26,059 nucleotides of DNA from contig NZER01000314.1 of the NCBI GenBank assembly GCA_002690445.1, forward strand, positions 1 to 26,059, in the 5' to 3' direction. The notes under the pieces are model-generated. The model was not told the DNA's origin, did not search any database, and worked only from the letters and a program-made list of their open reading frames with translations. A program made the position numbers and the translations under genes. Every line of letters begins with the position of its first letter. Position 1 is the first letter of the stretch. This DNA is from Candidatus Pacearchaeota archaeon (lineage in GTDB: Archaea > Nanoarchaeota > Nanoarchaeia > Pacearchaeales > GW2011-AR1). Shown here in pieces: positions 13,677-21,936 of this stretch.

Positions 13677-16078
13677 TAGATTCCTCCTGCTCCCATAAGA
13701 GATTCAATTTCTTTAAGCCGATCATGTAGATCACCCAATGCAGATAGGGCTTGAGTATCAGCAATCTCTCCTCCTCCAGGAGCTTCACCAGGAGCACCCT
13801 CTGAGAGCTTTTCAAGAAAATCATAGCTATCATTAGCTGGTAGCATCTCAGACTTTGCCATTTCCAATTCATCAGGAACCATCGGAGGAGGCTCCCCGCC
13901 GCCCATCATATCTGGGGGCATCGCATCTTCAGGTCCACCAACCCATGTTCTGGATCCAGGATCACCTGTTCTTCGGGCATACTCATCTTGGTATGGTGTC
14001 CTATTTGAATCTCCAGGACGATCTCTCATGATTGACATCGGGTCATCCCGCAAAACAGTTGGACTGGCTTTGCCTAATGCTCCACCAACCATTTCTTGAG
14101 GATTTGTAGATCTAATCCCAGGCAACGGAACTGCGGCGTCGTATGCTTCACTCGCGCCAAAGGCACCAACGGCACCTCCGATAATACCCCCGATAGTTGT
14201 TCCAATCGGAGTAGTTGCGGCAGTAGCAGGAGTAGGCCCTCCAGCCATAGCTCCAATGCCGCCGCCAATAGCGCCTCCCGCTTTGGCTCCAGCCCATCCT
14301 CCGGCAGCGGTAGCTGCACTTTTTCCTGCTGTATGTTTAATGCGTTCACTTTTTCTAGTGCTTTTATCGTCTTCTCTCGCCGCCTCACTTCCAACGTCGT
14401 AAGCGACTTTTAGTCCTGCTCCTACAGCGCCACCAGCACCAGATCCCCATTTGCTTGTTGCCGCGTCTACTGCCTGAGCAATTCCCTCACGCACACCTTC
14501 GGTTTTCACCAGGTTTAGGGTTGCCGCCTCTCGTTCTTTTGCGTTTTTTGCTTTACCAATTTCGTAAACACCAACTCCAACCCCAACTCCTTTTCTTGCA
14601 TAATCTAGGTACGCAAGTTTGTCGGCTGTAGCCTGTCTTGATTCTTCGGCAATCTGATCCGCTTCTGTAATATTTTGACCTGCTTGCTCTTGCATGGTTG
14701 GAGGTCCCATTGCAGGCTTTTGCCTGTATGCACCAATGGCCGCATCTCGATCTTCCTGTGCTCGCATCTCGGAAACTCGTTGCTCTGTCTCACGGCCAAG
14801 ACTCAGGGAGGTTCCCGTAGGTGCCGCAGGAGGAGCTAGATTTCTCTGCGATTGCTCTCTGAATGTATTATAAGCACCAATGGCATCGGTATTGTTTCCG
14901 CCGTAAGCAGAAGGTGGGGCCATATCTTCAGGATCACCAGCATAGTAATCATAGTCTTCAGGACCACCAGGCCGCCCACTTCCTTCTCGTCCTGGAGAGG
15001 GTTCGTTCTCTCCTATGTATCGGGCGTTGGGATCCCCCCTTCTACTAATATTCGCAGCAGCGGATTCCTCCGCGGCTTGAGCGCGGCTCTCGGCTGTTGC
15101 CCATTTCATTGGATTCCATTGTCCTGAAGTGTCATATCCTGGAACATCTTTCGTTCCGACCCCAGTACGAACCCAGTTTTGCTCTTGCATGCGAGTAACG
15201 TCCATCGCCGTTGTCGCCTCAAGATCTGCCTTCCAGTAATCATGGGTGAGCTGGTGCTTAAGTCTCTCCAGCGCCGCAGCGAGTTCTGCTTTATACTGTT
15301 CTTCGGCCAATCCCATTTTGGCATATTCGGCAATTAGTCGATCTCTTTCTTTCATAAGATCGGCTTCTACGCTTAGGTTAATTTCACGAGACTTTTGCTC
15401 CATCTCAGCATTGCTTAAGTTTGCTTGTTGCTGGAACTGTCCCTGCATTGTTGTGATTTGTTGATCTAGCTGTGCTTGTTCAGTTTGGAATCCTGCTTCT
15501 GCTTGAGCTGCTTGAAGTTGAAGCTTCCCTGCTTCGCCAGCCAATTGAGCACCAGCCATTCCTATAGCGCCAGTGGCTCCTCTTTCGGCCAATCCTGCCG
15601 GTCCTCTTGAACCTGCTCGCTGTGCAGCAATAGCTCGAAGAGTATTTTCATGCTGCGCTTGCATTCCGGCACTAACATTACCAGCAGCCATGCCGCCCAA
15701 TGCGGTCATTCCGGCACCGCCTATTTGAGCAGCACCGCCAAGTTGAGCAGCCTCCATAGATGCCGCGTTCATCCCAGGAAAACTAGTACGACCCATTAAC
15801 TCGTTTTGGAGCCCTGATCGGCTTTGATCTCTGTTAGGGCCATAGCCACCAACAGGAGGTGCGGGTTGACGACGACGGCTAGGATCATACGGGACCGATG
15901 GAATGGGCGTATATTGGGGGAGCGGGGCCATATCTTCACCCGCGCGCTCTGCCGATTCTGCTGGATCATCAGCCGGTGGCGTAGGATCGCTATCTGGCGG
16001 TCGATATGCTCCTGCCCCAGGATCATCTGGTTGATCATCAGGGCCATACGCGTCAGGTTGATTTCCAAATGGTGGCAT
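13676..16078 (-). CDS. Giant Ala/Gly-rich presumed internal virion protein with glycine zipper (800 aa)
   Basis: The first 90 residues are Pro/Asp-rich and disordered. Residues 100-180 are Ala/Gly/Met-rich, 185-300 form a Gln/Glu/Ala coiled coil, and 350-460 are again disordered. At about 588-641 there are repeated small residues (Gly-Gly-Ile-Ile-Gly-Gly-Ala-Val-Gly-Ala and similar), a glycine-zipper pattern often seen in oligomeric membrane-inserting proteins. A charged C-terminus ends the protein. It is the first of three giant genes after the nozzle-like gene. I infer an ejection-protein role, possibly in a membrane channel; T7 gp14 occupies a comparable place. AGGAGAGTA precedes the ATG. 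Confidence 0.66.
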   Translation of the reverse strand: MPPFGNQPDAYGPDDQPDDPGAGAYRPPDSDPTPPADDPAESAERAGEDMAPLPQYTPIPSVPYDPSRRRQPAPPVGGYGPNRDQSRSGLQNELMGRTSFPGMNAASMEAAQLGGAAQIGGAGMTALGGMAAGNVSAGMQAQHENTLRAIAAQRAGSRGPAGLAERGATGAIGMAGAQLAGEAGKLQLQAAQAEAGFQTEQAQLDQQITTMQGQFQQQANLSNAEMEQKSREINLSVEADLMKERDRLIAEYAKMGLAEEQYKAELAAALERLKHQLTHDYWKADLEATTAMDVTRMQEQNWVRTGVGTKDVPGYDTSGQWNPMKWATAESRAQAAEESAAANISRRGDPNARYIGENEPSPGREGSGRPGGPEDYDYYAGDPEDMAPPSAYGGNNTDAIGAYNTFREQSQRNLAPPAAPTGTSLSLGRETEQRVSEMRAQEDRDAAIGAYRQKPAMGPPTMQEQAGQNITEADQIAEESRQATADKLAYLDYARKGVGVGVGVYEIGKAKNAKEREAATLNLVKTEGVREGIAQAVDAATSKWGSGAGGAVGAGLKVAYDVGSEAAREDDKSTRKSERIKHTAGKSAATAAGGWAGAKAGGAIGGGIGAMAGGPTPATAATTPIGTTIGGIIGGAVGAFGASEAYDAAVPLPGIRSTNPQEMVGGALGKASPTVLRDDPMSIMRDRPGDSNRTPYQDEYARRTGDPGSRTWVGGPEDAMPPDMMGGGEPPPMVPDELEMAKSEMLPANDSYDFLEKLSEGAPGEAPGGGEIADTQALSALGDLHDRLKEIESLMGAGGI

Positions 16079-16087
16079 TATACTCTC

Positions 16088-19000
16088 CTAATTTGAACCT
16101 ACGGTTGAAGTGCTAGTAAGCTTTGCGTTGTTCTGCTTGTAGCCGTCAGCCTTAAGCCCTAACTCAAGTCCTATTTCCGTTATTGTATAGCCATCATCAG
16201 TTGAGCCAGCGTTATCGGCATCGACAACCTCAAACTGAATTGCTTGGCATTTTTGCTTTGTTAAGTGACCTCTGAACTGGAGCTTCGCATCAGCCGCATC
16301 ACTTGTCGTAAATGTGTAAGAATTGCCAGGAGAAGAGGTATCATAGTCATAATAGACGTTGACTGTAAGCGTATGCTTGTCTCTCGACTCTCCAAGGACA
16401 TGAAAGCTGTAGACTCTTTGGTAAGACTGGATACCTGCAAGCTGAACCCAGGCAGTCTTTACCTTTGTGGGGATATACGTCGTATTATCCGCAAATGTTC
16501 CAGCTTCCTTGTAGACTCTTGGATTCTTATTCGAGATGTGGTGAAGAAGGCCGATATAAAGCTTGTCGCCACTCCAGGCAAAAGAACCACCAGCGCCAGC
16601 TCCGTAGGTGTCTTGAAGAGTATCTACGGACCACTGCTTTAATTCATAATGGTAAGTTATGATCTTTACCCCAGTTTCAGTTCCGCTTGTCTGCGAAAGA
16701 AGAAACATTACAGTCTCTTGCTCTGGGTTAACAGTAATGTCCTTAATCATGTATGGAGTTCCACCTGGAGGAGAGAGGGCGTCCTCTACGGCAGAGCCTA
16801 TGTAGACAATGCTCATATTCCGGCCAAGAAGATAGATTTTGGATTTGATTCCTTTTTTCGAGATAAAGATAAGACCATCATTGGTCAGTCGAACAGGAGA
16901 TCCTTTTATGGCCCCAACTGTCGTAGGGACTCGCTTTACTTCATAAAAGCCACCAGAGCCTAAATTGTCCGGCCCTTCTCCCCCAACAATATAGATATTG
17001 TTCTCTGTAAATATAAATAAGTTTCCGTCCATCGTGCCTAATGCGGTCGGAGGGTCTGAGATATTGTTGGGTGTTTTAATCGAGAAAGCTTCGGTAAATG
17101 CTACACCAAACCCATCCTTAACGATTTTTGAGAAATAGATTACGTCATCTTTCCCAATAACAAAGAGTCTGTCTCGATGTGCGACTACATATCTGGCCGA
17201 GGCGGGAGGCGGCGTATTAGCCAATTCACCTGAATCAGTATAGAGAAATTTCCCAGTGGCAGCGGTGGCGTCTGTAATGTTGTCGTTATAGCTAACAAGC
17301 CCCGCAGATCTGTCCATGTTTACTGTGACGATATGATTATAGACAGAGCCATTCCCTTGAGTTCTGTAGATTGCAGCCCTTAGTTCTTTAGCTGGAAAAT
17401 CAGGCAATTCGTTCTGGACAATATCAATACCGAAATTTTGCTTCACCGTTGCCGTCATGTTTGCAGAACCCGAAGGCTCGCTTTCGTGCAAATTCCCTTG
17501 AGCATCTGTCCACTCATAGACAATCTTGTAGTAGTATTTCTCTCCGCTCTCTAAAACTCCTCCAGTAATCGAGCCATAAGCCATTCTGAATGATGGTCTA
17601 TCTGCAAAACCTATACTCCTAAATCGATTACCATCATATTGAAACAGTCCCTTATCCGCTACATACATGACATCTTGCAGCATCGCTGTACTTGGAGCAG
17701 GAGTGTCAACAAGCTCCTCGTTAACTCTTCTAAAATCATAGAGTCTTACTATTGAGTTTAGTGGCGTTTTAAGTGCTGTCGTTGCAGCAAGTCCATATCT
17801 TTCAATATGAGATGCAGTAGGAACAGCAACAGCAGAACCCCTCAATGCTAAAGTGTCGCCAGAATAGGACGCAGTTCTAAATAGATCGGTTTGATACTCA
17901 AGCGGCTGAAAACCTGCTATCGGGAGAGTGTCCCTTATCCATGTATAATACTCAGTATTCGCACTGGCTCCCTTTGCTGCCGATCTCTGTATGTCCCATA
18001 ATGCGACTGTGTTTATAGGAATAGAGGGATAATAAAACCCTGAGACTCCTCCAGCATTGTCGTCATGGACAGTTCCCATCGTGAAAGGACTTCTCCCAAA
18101 TACGAAGTTAAGTCTTTGCTTATAGGCCAATTGAAGTTCTGGGGTTCCAGGTATCGTAGCAAAAACATCAGCAGTAATATACAGGGCGGAATTTCCTGAG
18201 ACTCCATGTATTTGGGTTACGCTTGATTCTTCATAAACGAGTGCAACATCTTCGTTTGCATTTCCTGTAATTGAATTAATGTCATCCCGAAAAACACCTC
18301 GAACGACTGTTGCAGAAGTGCCTGTGCTGAATGTTTGAGTAGGATTCCCACCATACGTCGTAAAGGATGTTGCTGCCTCTGTAGCTGCTACACCTATATG
18401 GTAAGTAGATCCATCTTGAAATCCAAAGGCTATCTTGTTCGCGTGTGTTCCGCTAATGCCTGGTTTGTAGATCAGGGCATGGCCGACAGCAGAAGTTGTT
18501 CCGGTTACTGTGGCGCTTGTTATCTTCAGCGTGATTCCGTGAGATGCCGTATCGAAGATGTAATATCTATAAGTATAAACTCCGCCAGTTAAGTATAGGG
18601 AAAATAGAAGAGCTTTTGTCGCTGTTGCGCTATTGCAAGCATCAAAGCTGGCTTGAGCAGTTGTGTATGCACTACCAGCAGCAGCAATAGTCAGAGGGTA
18701 ATTTGCTGTAGCAATAAGCTCATCTCCAGCATCGCTCGCAGAGCCAGCAGCATTCTTTACAACAATGGTAGCGCCTGTAGGATCTACAATCCAAAACTTA
18801 ATGGCTCCCTCATCCTCTCCAAAAATATAAAACTTACTTGCCACCCAGAGGGGTATCATTCTGCGACCGTTTTGCCCTGAGAATGTAGCAGCTCCAAGTT
18901 TCAAATCGCTAACCAGGAGAGTGTTTGTCTCTCTATCGACAATTGAACACCTCTTAACGTAATTGATACTTTGGTCCGTAGATACCCACTGAACATCAAC

Positions 19001-19432
19001 AAAAGTGATACAGGCATATTTTCCGTCACTGCTGATTGCGACATTGGAATCTCTTTGCTGATACTCCGATCCACGCGATACTGGAATTGATGTGTAATCT
19101 AGGCCCTCAGAATATCCTTTATTCCCAGAGGTAAAATCTCCAATGAAGTTTCCAGAAGATTCAGAGTAACAAGTTCCTCTGTTTGCCGTACCCGCACTAG
19201 CCTTGTCGCCAGTAGCTATGTTCCGAGCTACCAGGGTATTCTTGTATCCGATAAGATCACTAGCCTCTTTGTCTATGAGGGAATAGCCTGTACGCTTATT
19301 CACTGCGCCAATCTTGTCAAACCTCCCATTCTCAAGAGTAACAAGAGAGTCAATAGGAATGACCTTGTGGTCTACCTTTTGTTGGACACCTTTTACAAAC
19401 TTGATGCTGGCTTTATGTTTTCTTAATGGCAT
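16088..19432 (-). CDS. Large tail protein, nozzle / tail-tubular-B-like (1114 aa)
   Basis: The N-terminus has the pattern Ile-Pro-Ile-Asp-Ser-Leu, Leu-Glu-Asn-Gly-Arg-Phe, Gly-Ala-Val-Asn-Lys-Arg-Thr-Gly-Tyr (residues 25-50), reminiscent of the start of podovirus tail nozzle or stabilisation proteins. The remainder is almost entirely beta with propeller-like repeats: Arg-Asp-Arg-Leu-Phe-Val-Ile-Gly near 750, Asn-Asn-Ile-Tyr-Ile-Val-Gly-Gly near 814, and Gly-Leu-Ile-Phe-Ile-Ser-Lys-Lys-Gly-Ile later. In T7 the nozzle gp12 follows the adaptor gp11, and the order here is the same apart from one small gene. The assignment is by pattern and order. It has only a weak ribosome binding site and abuts the previous stop. 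Confidence 0.7.
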   Translation of the reverse strand: MPLRKHKASIKFVKGVQQKVDHKVIPIDSLVTLENGRFDKIGAVNKRTGYSLIDKEASDLIGYKNTLVARNIATGDKASAGTANRGTCYSESSGNFIGDFTSGNKGYSEGLDYTSIPVSRGSEYQQRDSNVAISSDGKYACITFVDVQWVSTDQSINYVKRCSIVDRETNTLLVSDLKLGAATFSGQNGRRMIPLWVASKFYIFGEDEGAIKFWIVDPTGATIVVKNAAGSASDAGDELIATANYPLTIAAAGSAYTTAQASFDACNSATATKALLFSLYLTGGVYTYRYYIFDTASHGITLKITSATVTGTTSAVGHALIYKPGISGTHANKIAFGFQDGSTYHIGVAATEAATSFTTYGGNPTQTFSTGTSATVVRGVFRDDINSITGNANEDVALVYEESSVTQIHGVSGNSALYITADVFATIPGTPELQLAYKQRLNFVFGRSPFTMGTVHDDNAGGVSGFYYPSIPINTVALWDIQRSAAKGASANTEYYTWIRDTLPIAGFQPLEYQTDLFRTASYSGDTLALRGSAVAVPTASHIERYGLAATTALKTPLNSIVRLYDFRRVNEELVDTPAPSTAMLQDVMYVADKGLFQYDGNRFRSIGFADRPSFRMAYGSITGGVLESGEKYYYKIVYEWTDAQGNLHESEPSGSANMTATVKQNFGIDIVQNELPDFPAKELRAAIYRTQGNGSVYNHIVTVNMDRSAGLVSYNDNITDATAATGKFLYTDSGELANTPPPASARYVVAHRDRLFVIGKDDVIYFSKIVKDGFGVAFTEAFSIKTPNNISDPPTALGTMDGNLFIFTENNIYIVGGEGPDNLGSGGFYEVKRVPTTVGAIKGSPVRLTNDGLIFISKKGIKSKIYLLGRNMSIVYIGSAVEDALSPPGGTPYMIKDITVNPEQETVMFLLSQTSGTETGVKIITYHYELKQWSVDTLQDTYGAGAGGSFAWSGDKLYIGLLHHISNKNPRVYKEAGTFADNTTYIPTKVKTAWVQLAGIQSYQRVYSFHVLGESRDKHTLTVNVYYDYDTSSPGNSYTFTTSDAADAKLQFRGHLTKQKCQAIQFEVVDADNAGSTDDGYTITEIGLELGLKADGYKQNNAKLTSTSTVGSN

Positions 19433-19777
19433 CTAAAAAACCCACACCTTAACATTCGCAGTTTGTGTTCCTAGCCCAGGAACCGTTAAGAGCAACCTTA
19501 CAAATCTTGACTTGTCTGTTGGCGCATACTCTTCAACCTGAACGCTCGCAGACGTTCCATCAGTGAGAAGTGCTGAGCAAAGAATTACGCCTACATAATC
19601 TCTGCCAAGCCCATGCGGAGTTTCAGCAACATTCGCAGATCCCGCAGTAAGCTCTGCTTCGACAAGTTTTCCATCAAGGATAGAAACATCACGAAGAAAT
19701 CCAATAGATTCTTCTAGCGATCTTTGAACTCTGTTTAAGGCATCATCCTCGCCATAAATGGGATCAAAGCGTTTCAC
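19433..19777 (-). CDS. Small neck/tail protein, conserved phage type (114 aa)
   Basis: A longer frame starts at a TTG (19795) with no ribosome binding site. The GTG at 19777 has AAGAGG six bases upstream and shares GTGA with the stop of the adaptor gene, so I prefer it. A helical N-terminal part (Asn-Arg-Val-Gln-Arg-Ser-Leu-Glu) is followed by a beta domain containing Thr-Pro-His-Gly-Leu-Gly-Arg, a motif I associate with small proteins in many phage tail regions, and the end Val-Lys-Val-Trp-Val-Phe. It sits between adaptor and nozzle-like genes, suggesting a minor neck or tail component. The precise role is unknown. Confidence 0.66.
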   Translation of the reverse strand: MKRFDPIYGEDDALNRVQRSLEESIGFLRDVSILDGKLVEAELTAGSANVAETPHGLGRDYVGVILCSALLTDGTSASVQVEEYAPTDKSRFVRLLLTVPGLGTQTANVKVWVF

Positions 19778-20469
19778 GCGAAACCTCTTAACCAACCAGG
19801 TCTAGTCCCTACAAGCTCATCAGTAATGCCGCCAGGTTCGCCAACATCCCTGTTCGCTGCTGCTGTTTCTATTTTTGCTCTAATTGATTCTAACTCTTGG
19901 GAGATGACAGTGGTGCTTAGTTCTTCTTTTTCTTTCATCTTATAAACTGCGGTAACAACAGCATACTCTTCCCAATGCGACATTATGAAAGATCTTATCT
20001 CGTCGTCGTCCTCTATAAGATCTTCAAACCCAGGAATAAACCAAAGCCTAATTGTTGATGTCGTACTGGGTTCAGGAATGAATTCAATTCCATCACCTCT
20101 AATTTGGTATTGATAATCTACATAGCCACCGCGACCAGTTATTGCTGTAGCACTGTACCTGTCTCGTTCTGCGAATGAGAAGTTCCTAACACGGACAGTT
20201 TCTCCTGAATCAGTGAGATCAATCCCTAAGCATTTGAAAAAATTCTTAACGCCTAAAGAGTTAAAGGTGTAGTTTTTCTGGCCGTCAATAAGAGCGAAGT
20301 CTACATAGCTAACGTAGTAATCCTCAAATTTTCCAACAAGAATATCATGCAATTCGCCAAGTCCCACATTGAGATAACGATCAATCTCGGCATCGGAGAA
20401 GAAGTTGTTTCCAACAGCATCAGCTCTAGTTCTTGCTCTAGTCCTAAGCGTCGAAAGTGAAGTAGCCAT
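19774..20469 (-). CDS. Head-tail adaptor, SU10-type (231 aa)
   Basis: The N-terminus fits the adaptor family of podovirus SU10 and relatives: Leu-Arg-Thr-Arg-Ala-Arg-Thr-Arg-Ala-Asp, then Phe-Phe-Ser-Asp-Ala-Glu-Ile and Tyr-Leu-Asn-Val-Gly-Leu-Gly-Glu-Leu near residue 32-40. A beta middle region (Tyr-Thr-Phe-Asn near 67) and long C-terminal helix (Ser-His-Trp-Glu-Glu-Tyr near 163 onward) complete the fold. Adaptors form a dodecameric ring below the portal and receive the nozzle. The order capsid genes, adaptor, nozzle agrees. GGAG precedes the ATG. Recognition is by pattern only. Confidence 0.75.
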   Translation of the reverse strand: MATSLSTLRTRARTRADAVGNNFFSDAEIDRYLNVGLGELHDILVGKFEDYYVSYVDFALIDGQKNYTFNSLGVKNFFKCLGIDLTDSGETVRVRNFSFAERDRYSATAITGRGGYVDYQYQIRGDGIEFIPEPSTTSTIRLWFIPGFEDLIEDDDEIRSFIMSHWEEYAVVTAVYKMKEKEELSTTVISQELESIRAKIETAAANRDVGEPGGITDELVGTRPGWLRGFA

Positions 20470-20470
20470 G

Positions 20471-20866
20471 CTAATCTCCGATAATAAATAAGTCTACAGT
20501 GGGCGGATCATACCAACGATCAGTTAAGTTTAATTTGCTTGCTCCTGGGGTTAAGTCTGTGGTGGCAAATATTCCCCCCGGAACGATATTAAAAACATTG
20601 CTAACAGCGCCATTCCCCTCGCTTTTGAATTCGAGGACAATCTCATTATCTTCCGAGGACGGAATCTGGACCGAGAAAAAAGAGATGGTATCAAACACAC
20701 TGGTATTCAAATCAACTCCAACAGAAATCTCTGTCAGGACAAGGCGGCTGAAGAACTTGCTTGCAGACACCTTGTAGGGTTCTGGGTCAAAGACAATCTT
20801 CGGTTTTGAAAAATCCGAATTCTTTGAGTAAGTTCCCTTGATTGATATCTTTGAATGATTAGCCAT
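20471..20866 (-). CDS. Beta-rich paralogue 2 (131 aa), virion-type
   Basis: The frame extends to 20893, but the ATG at 20866 has GTGGGA seven bases upstream, overlaps the previous stop (TGATG), and gives an N-terminus that aligns with the preceding gene: Met-Ala-Asn-His-Ser-Lys-Ile-Ser-Ile-Lys-Gly-Thr-Tyr-Ser. The shared features are Asp-Phe-Ser-x-Pro-Lys near residue 18, Gly-Asn-Gly in the middle, Gly-Gly-x-Phe-Ala-Thr-Thr-Asp, and a final Leu-Phe-Ile-Ile-Gly. It is a beta-strand protein, probably a structural component. It lies between capsid and adaptor genes and probably arose with its neighbour by tandem duplication. Confidence 0.68.
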   Translation of the reverse strand: MANHSKISIKGTYSKNSDFSKPKIVFDPEPYKVSASKFFSRLVLTEISVGVDLNTSVFDTISFFSVQIPSSEDNEIVLEFKSEGNGAVSNVFNIVPGGIFATTDLTPGASKLNLTDRWYDPPTVDLFIIGD

Positions 20867-21258
20867 CAAGTTCCCACCAGAAATACCTCGCATTCACAAG
20901 CTGCCGAGTTTGCCGTTAGCACAAGGTTATTCGCCACAGTAAAATCTGTTGTGGCCAAAAAGCCGCCAGCGGCAATCCTCAGAAGGTTATCGGTAGAACC
21001 GTTCCCTGCGCTGCGAAGAGTTGCAGTCACATAGTTTGTCCCGTCATTGTTTTTCACAATAAGCAATACCGCCGAGCTGAGTAACGAAGTAGTCACAGTC
21101 GTTCCGCCAGTATCCGCCTCTACTTCCATGTGAAAGTATTCATCGACGTTACCAGTAGCGGGTACATACGCACTTGGTCTGAAGTTCGTCTTTGGACTGC
21201 TGAAATCTGCTGACGTAGAATATACGCCCTTGAGTTCTATCTTCGCGTGGTCAGCCAT
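20866..21258 (-). CDS. Beta-rich paralogue 1 (130 aa), virion-type
   Basis: The start overlaps the stop of the acidic small gene (TAATG), with AGGGA eight bases upstream. The product begins Met-Ala-Asp-His-Ala-Lys-Ile-Glu-Leu-Lys-Gly-Val-Tyr-Ser and has Asp-Phe-Ser-Ser-Pro-Lys, Gly-Asn-Gly, Gly-Gly-Phe-Leu-Ala-Thr-Thr-Asp and Val-Phe-Leu-Val-Gly at positions matching the next gene. Middle sections have diverged strongly. Two cysteines lie near the C-terminus (Cys-Glu-Cys-Glu) and are absent from the paralogue. Its late position suggests head decoration or neck. Family name unknown. Confidence 0.7.
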   Translation of the reverse strand: MADHAKIELKGVYSTSADFSSPKTNFRPSAYVPATGNVDEYFHMEVEADTGGTTVTTSLLSSAVLLIVKNNDGTNYVTATLRSAGNGSTDNLLRIAAGGFLATTDFTVANNLVLTANSAACECEVFLVGT

Positions 21259-21494
21259 TACTCAATCCCTTGCTCTTCCAAACAGGTAACGATTGCATCT
21301 TTGAGCGCAGAGGAGAAAGCTTCACCGTCGCCATCATCCATTGCACTCATCATCGCAGAAGCAGATTCAGCGAAGGCTGCACCATAGTCAGTCTCCTCTT
21401 CCCCTTCTTCGTCATAATCATCTTCTGGCGCTTTGCCTTTAGGTGGCTTGCCACCGAGCATAATAGCCAGAACGTCCTTATCCTTTTTAGGCAT
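21258..21494 (-). CDS. Small acidic protein downstream of capsid genes (78 aa)
   Basis: The frame runs from 21539, but that start lies in the terminator hairpin. The ATG at 21494 has GGAGAAG five bases upstream and gives Met-Pro-Lys-Lys-Asp-Lys-Asp-Val-Leu-Ala-Ile-Met-Leu-Gly-Gly. A basic N-terminus and a Lys/Pro/Gly linker are followed by a very acidic run (Asp-Tyr-Asp-Glu-Glu-Gly-Glu-Glu-Glu near 28-36) and a C-terminal amphipathic helix rich in Ala, Ser and Met. Small proteins of this plan follow capsid genes in a number of phages, but I cannot assign a role. Confidence 0.68.
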   Translation of the reverse strand: MPKKDKDVLAIMLGGKPPKGKAPEDDYDEEGEEETDYGAAFAESASAMMSAMDDGDGEAFSSALKDAIVTCLEEQGIE

Positions 21495-21506
21495 AAGCTT
21501 CTCCAG

Positions 21507-21536
21507 AAAAAAACAGAGGGGCACTAGGCCCCCCTG
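21507..21536 (-). terminator. Intrinsic terminator or attenuator after capsid/decoration genes
   Basis: On the minus strand CAGGGGGGC (21536-21528), loop CTAGT and GCCCCTCTG (21522-21514) form a nine-position stem with one mismatch, eight of nine paired and mostly G-C. Seven U residues follow (21513-21507). This is the classic rho-independent layout. The plus strand has no U-run after the stem, so it acts in the late direction only. Because the same operon continues downstream without a visible new promoter, partial read-through is likely. That would leave capsid and decoration transcripts in excess. Confidence 0.82.
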
Positions 21537-21545
21537 CAAAATTAA

Positions 21546-21926
21546 TTAAGCTGTAGGATCTGTATCTTCCAACAGAACAGCAACAAAGTGGACTTCAATA
21601 TCAGAAGCAAAAGATGGCCCCTGAATATTGCCAGCATCATCACAGATGTTGAGAACAAAATTCCCACCATCAGTATCCGCAGCAACCGTATGCGACTTAA
21701 TAACCGCAAACGCAGACTCGCCACTAGCAAATCCGTCATTAAGAATAGTGGCAACAATACTAATTACTCCGTCGTATTGACGATCAAGAGTAACGGTAAA
21801 GTTTGTACCACTGTACGAAACGGCAAACCCAGTACCAGCATTAACTGTTGGTGTGGTAGCTCCATTAAAGCGTCCTGCAACAATTGCTACATTTCCAGTA
21901 GCTTGCATAGAATTAGCAAAACCCAT
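21546..21926 (-). CDS. Probable capsid decoration / minor virion protein (126 aa)
   Basis: A perfect AGGAGG lies six bases before the ATG, one of the strongest ribosome binding sites here, which predicts high expression. The protein is beta-rich, with Val-Ala-Gly-Arg-Phe-Asn-Gly near residue 16, Gly-Thr-Gly-Phe-Ala-Val-Ser-Tyr near 31, Phe-Thr-Val-Thr-Leu-Asp and a final Glu-Val-His-Phe-Val-Ala-Val-Leu-Leu. Proteins with this pattern are frequent in phages and prophages as small structural proteins. It follows the major capsid gene after ten bases and is followed by the terminator, so both share the most abundant transcript. Decoration is inferred from this context. Confidence 0.7.
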   Translation of the reverse strand: MGFANSMQATGNVAIVAGRFNGATTPTVNAGTGFAVSYSGTNFTVTLDRQYDGVISIVATILNDGFASGESAFAVIKSHTVAADTDGGNFVLNICDDAGNIQGPSFASDIEVHFVAVLLEDTDPTA

Positions 21927-21936
21927 TTTATCCTCC

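Noticed and set aside
19433..19795. TTG start at 19795 for the small neck/tail gene
   Set aside because: No ribosome binding site precedes the TTG, whereas the GTG at 19777 has AAGAGG at good spacing and a GTGA overlap.
21514..21536. The G/C hairpin as a plus-strand terminator
   Set aside because: The plus strand has no U-run after the stem, and no plus-strand gene precedes it.
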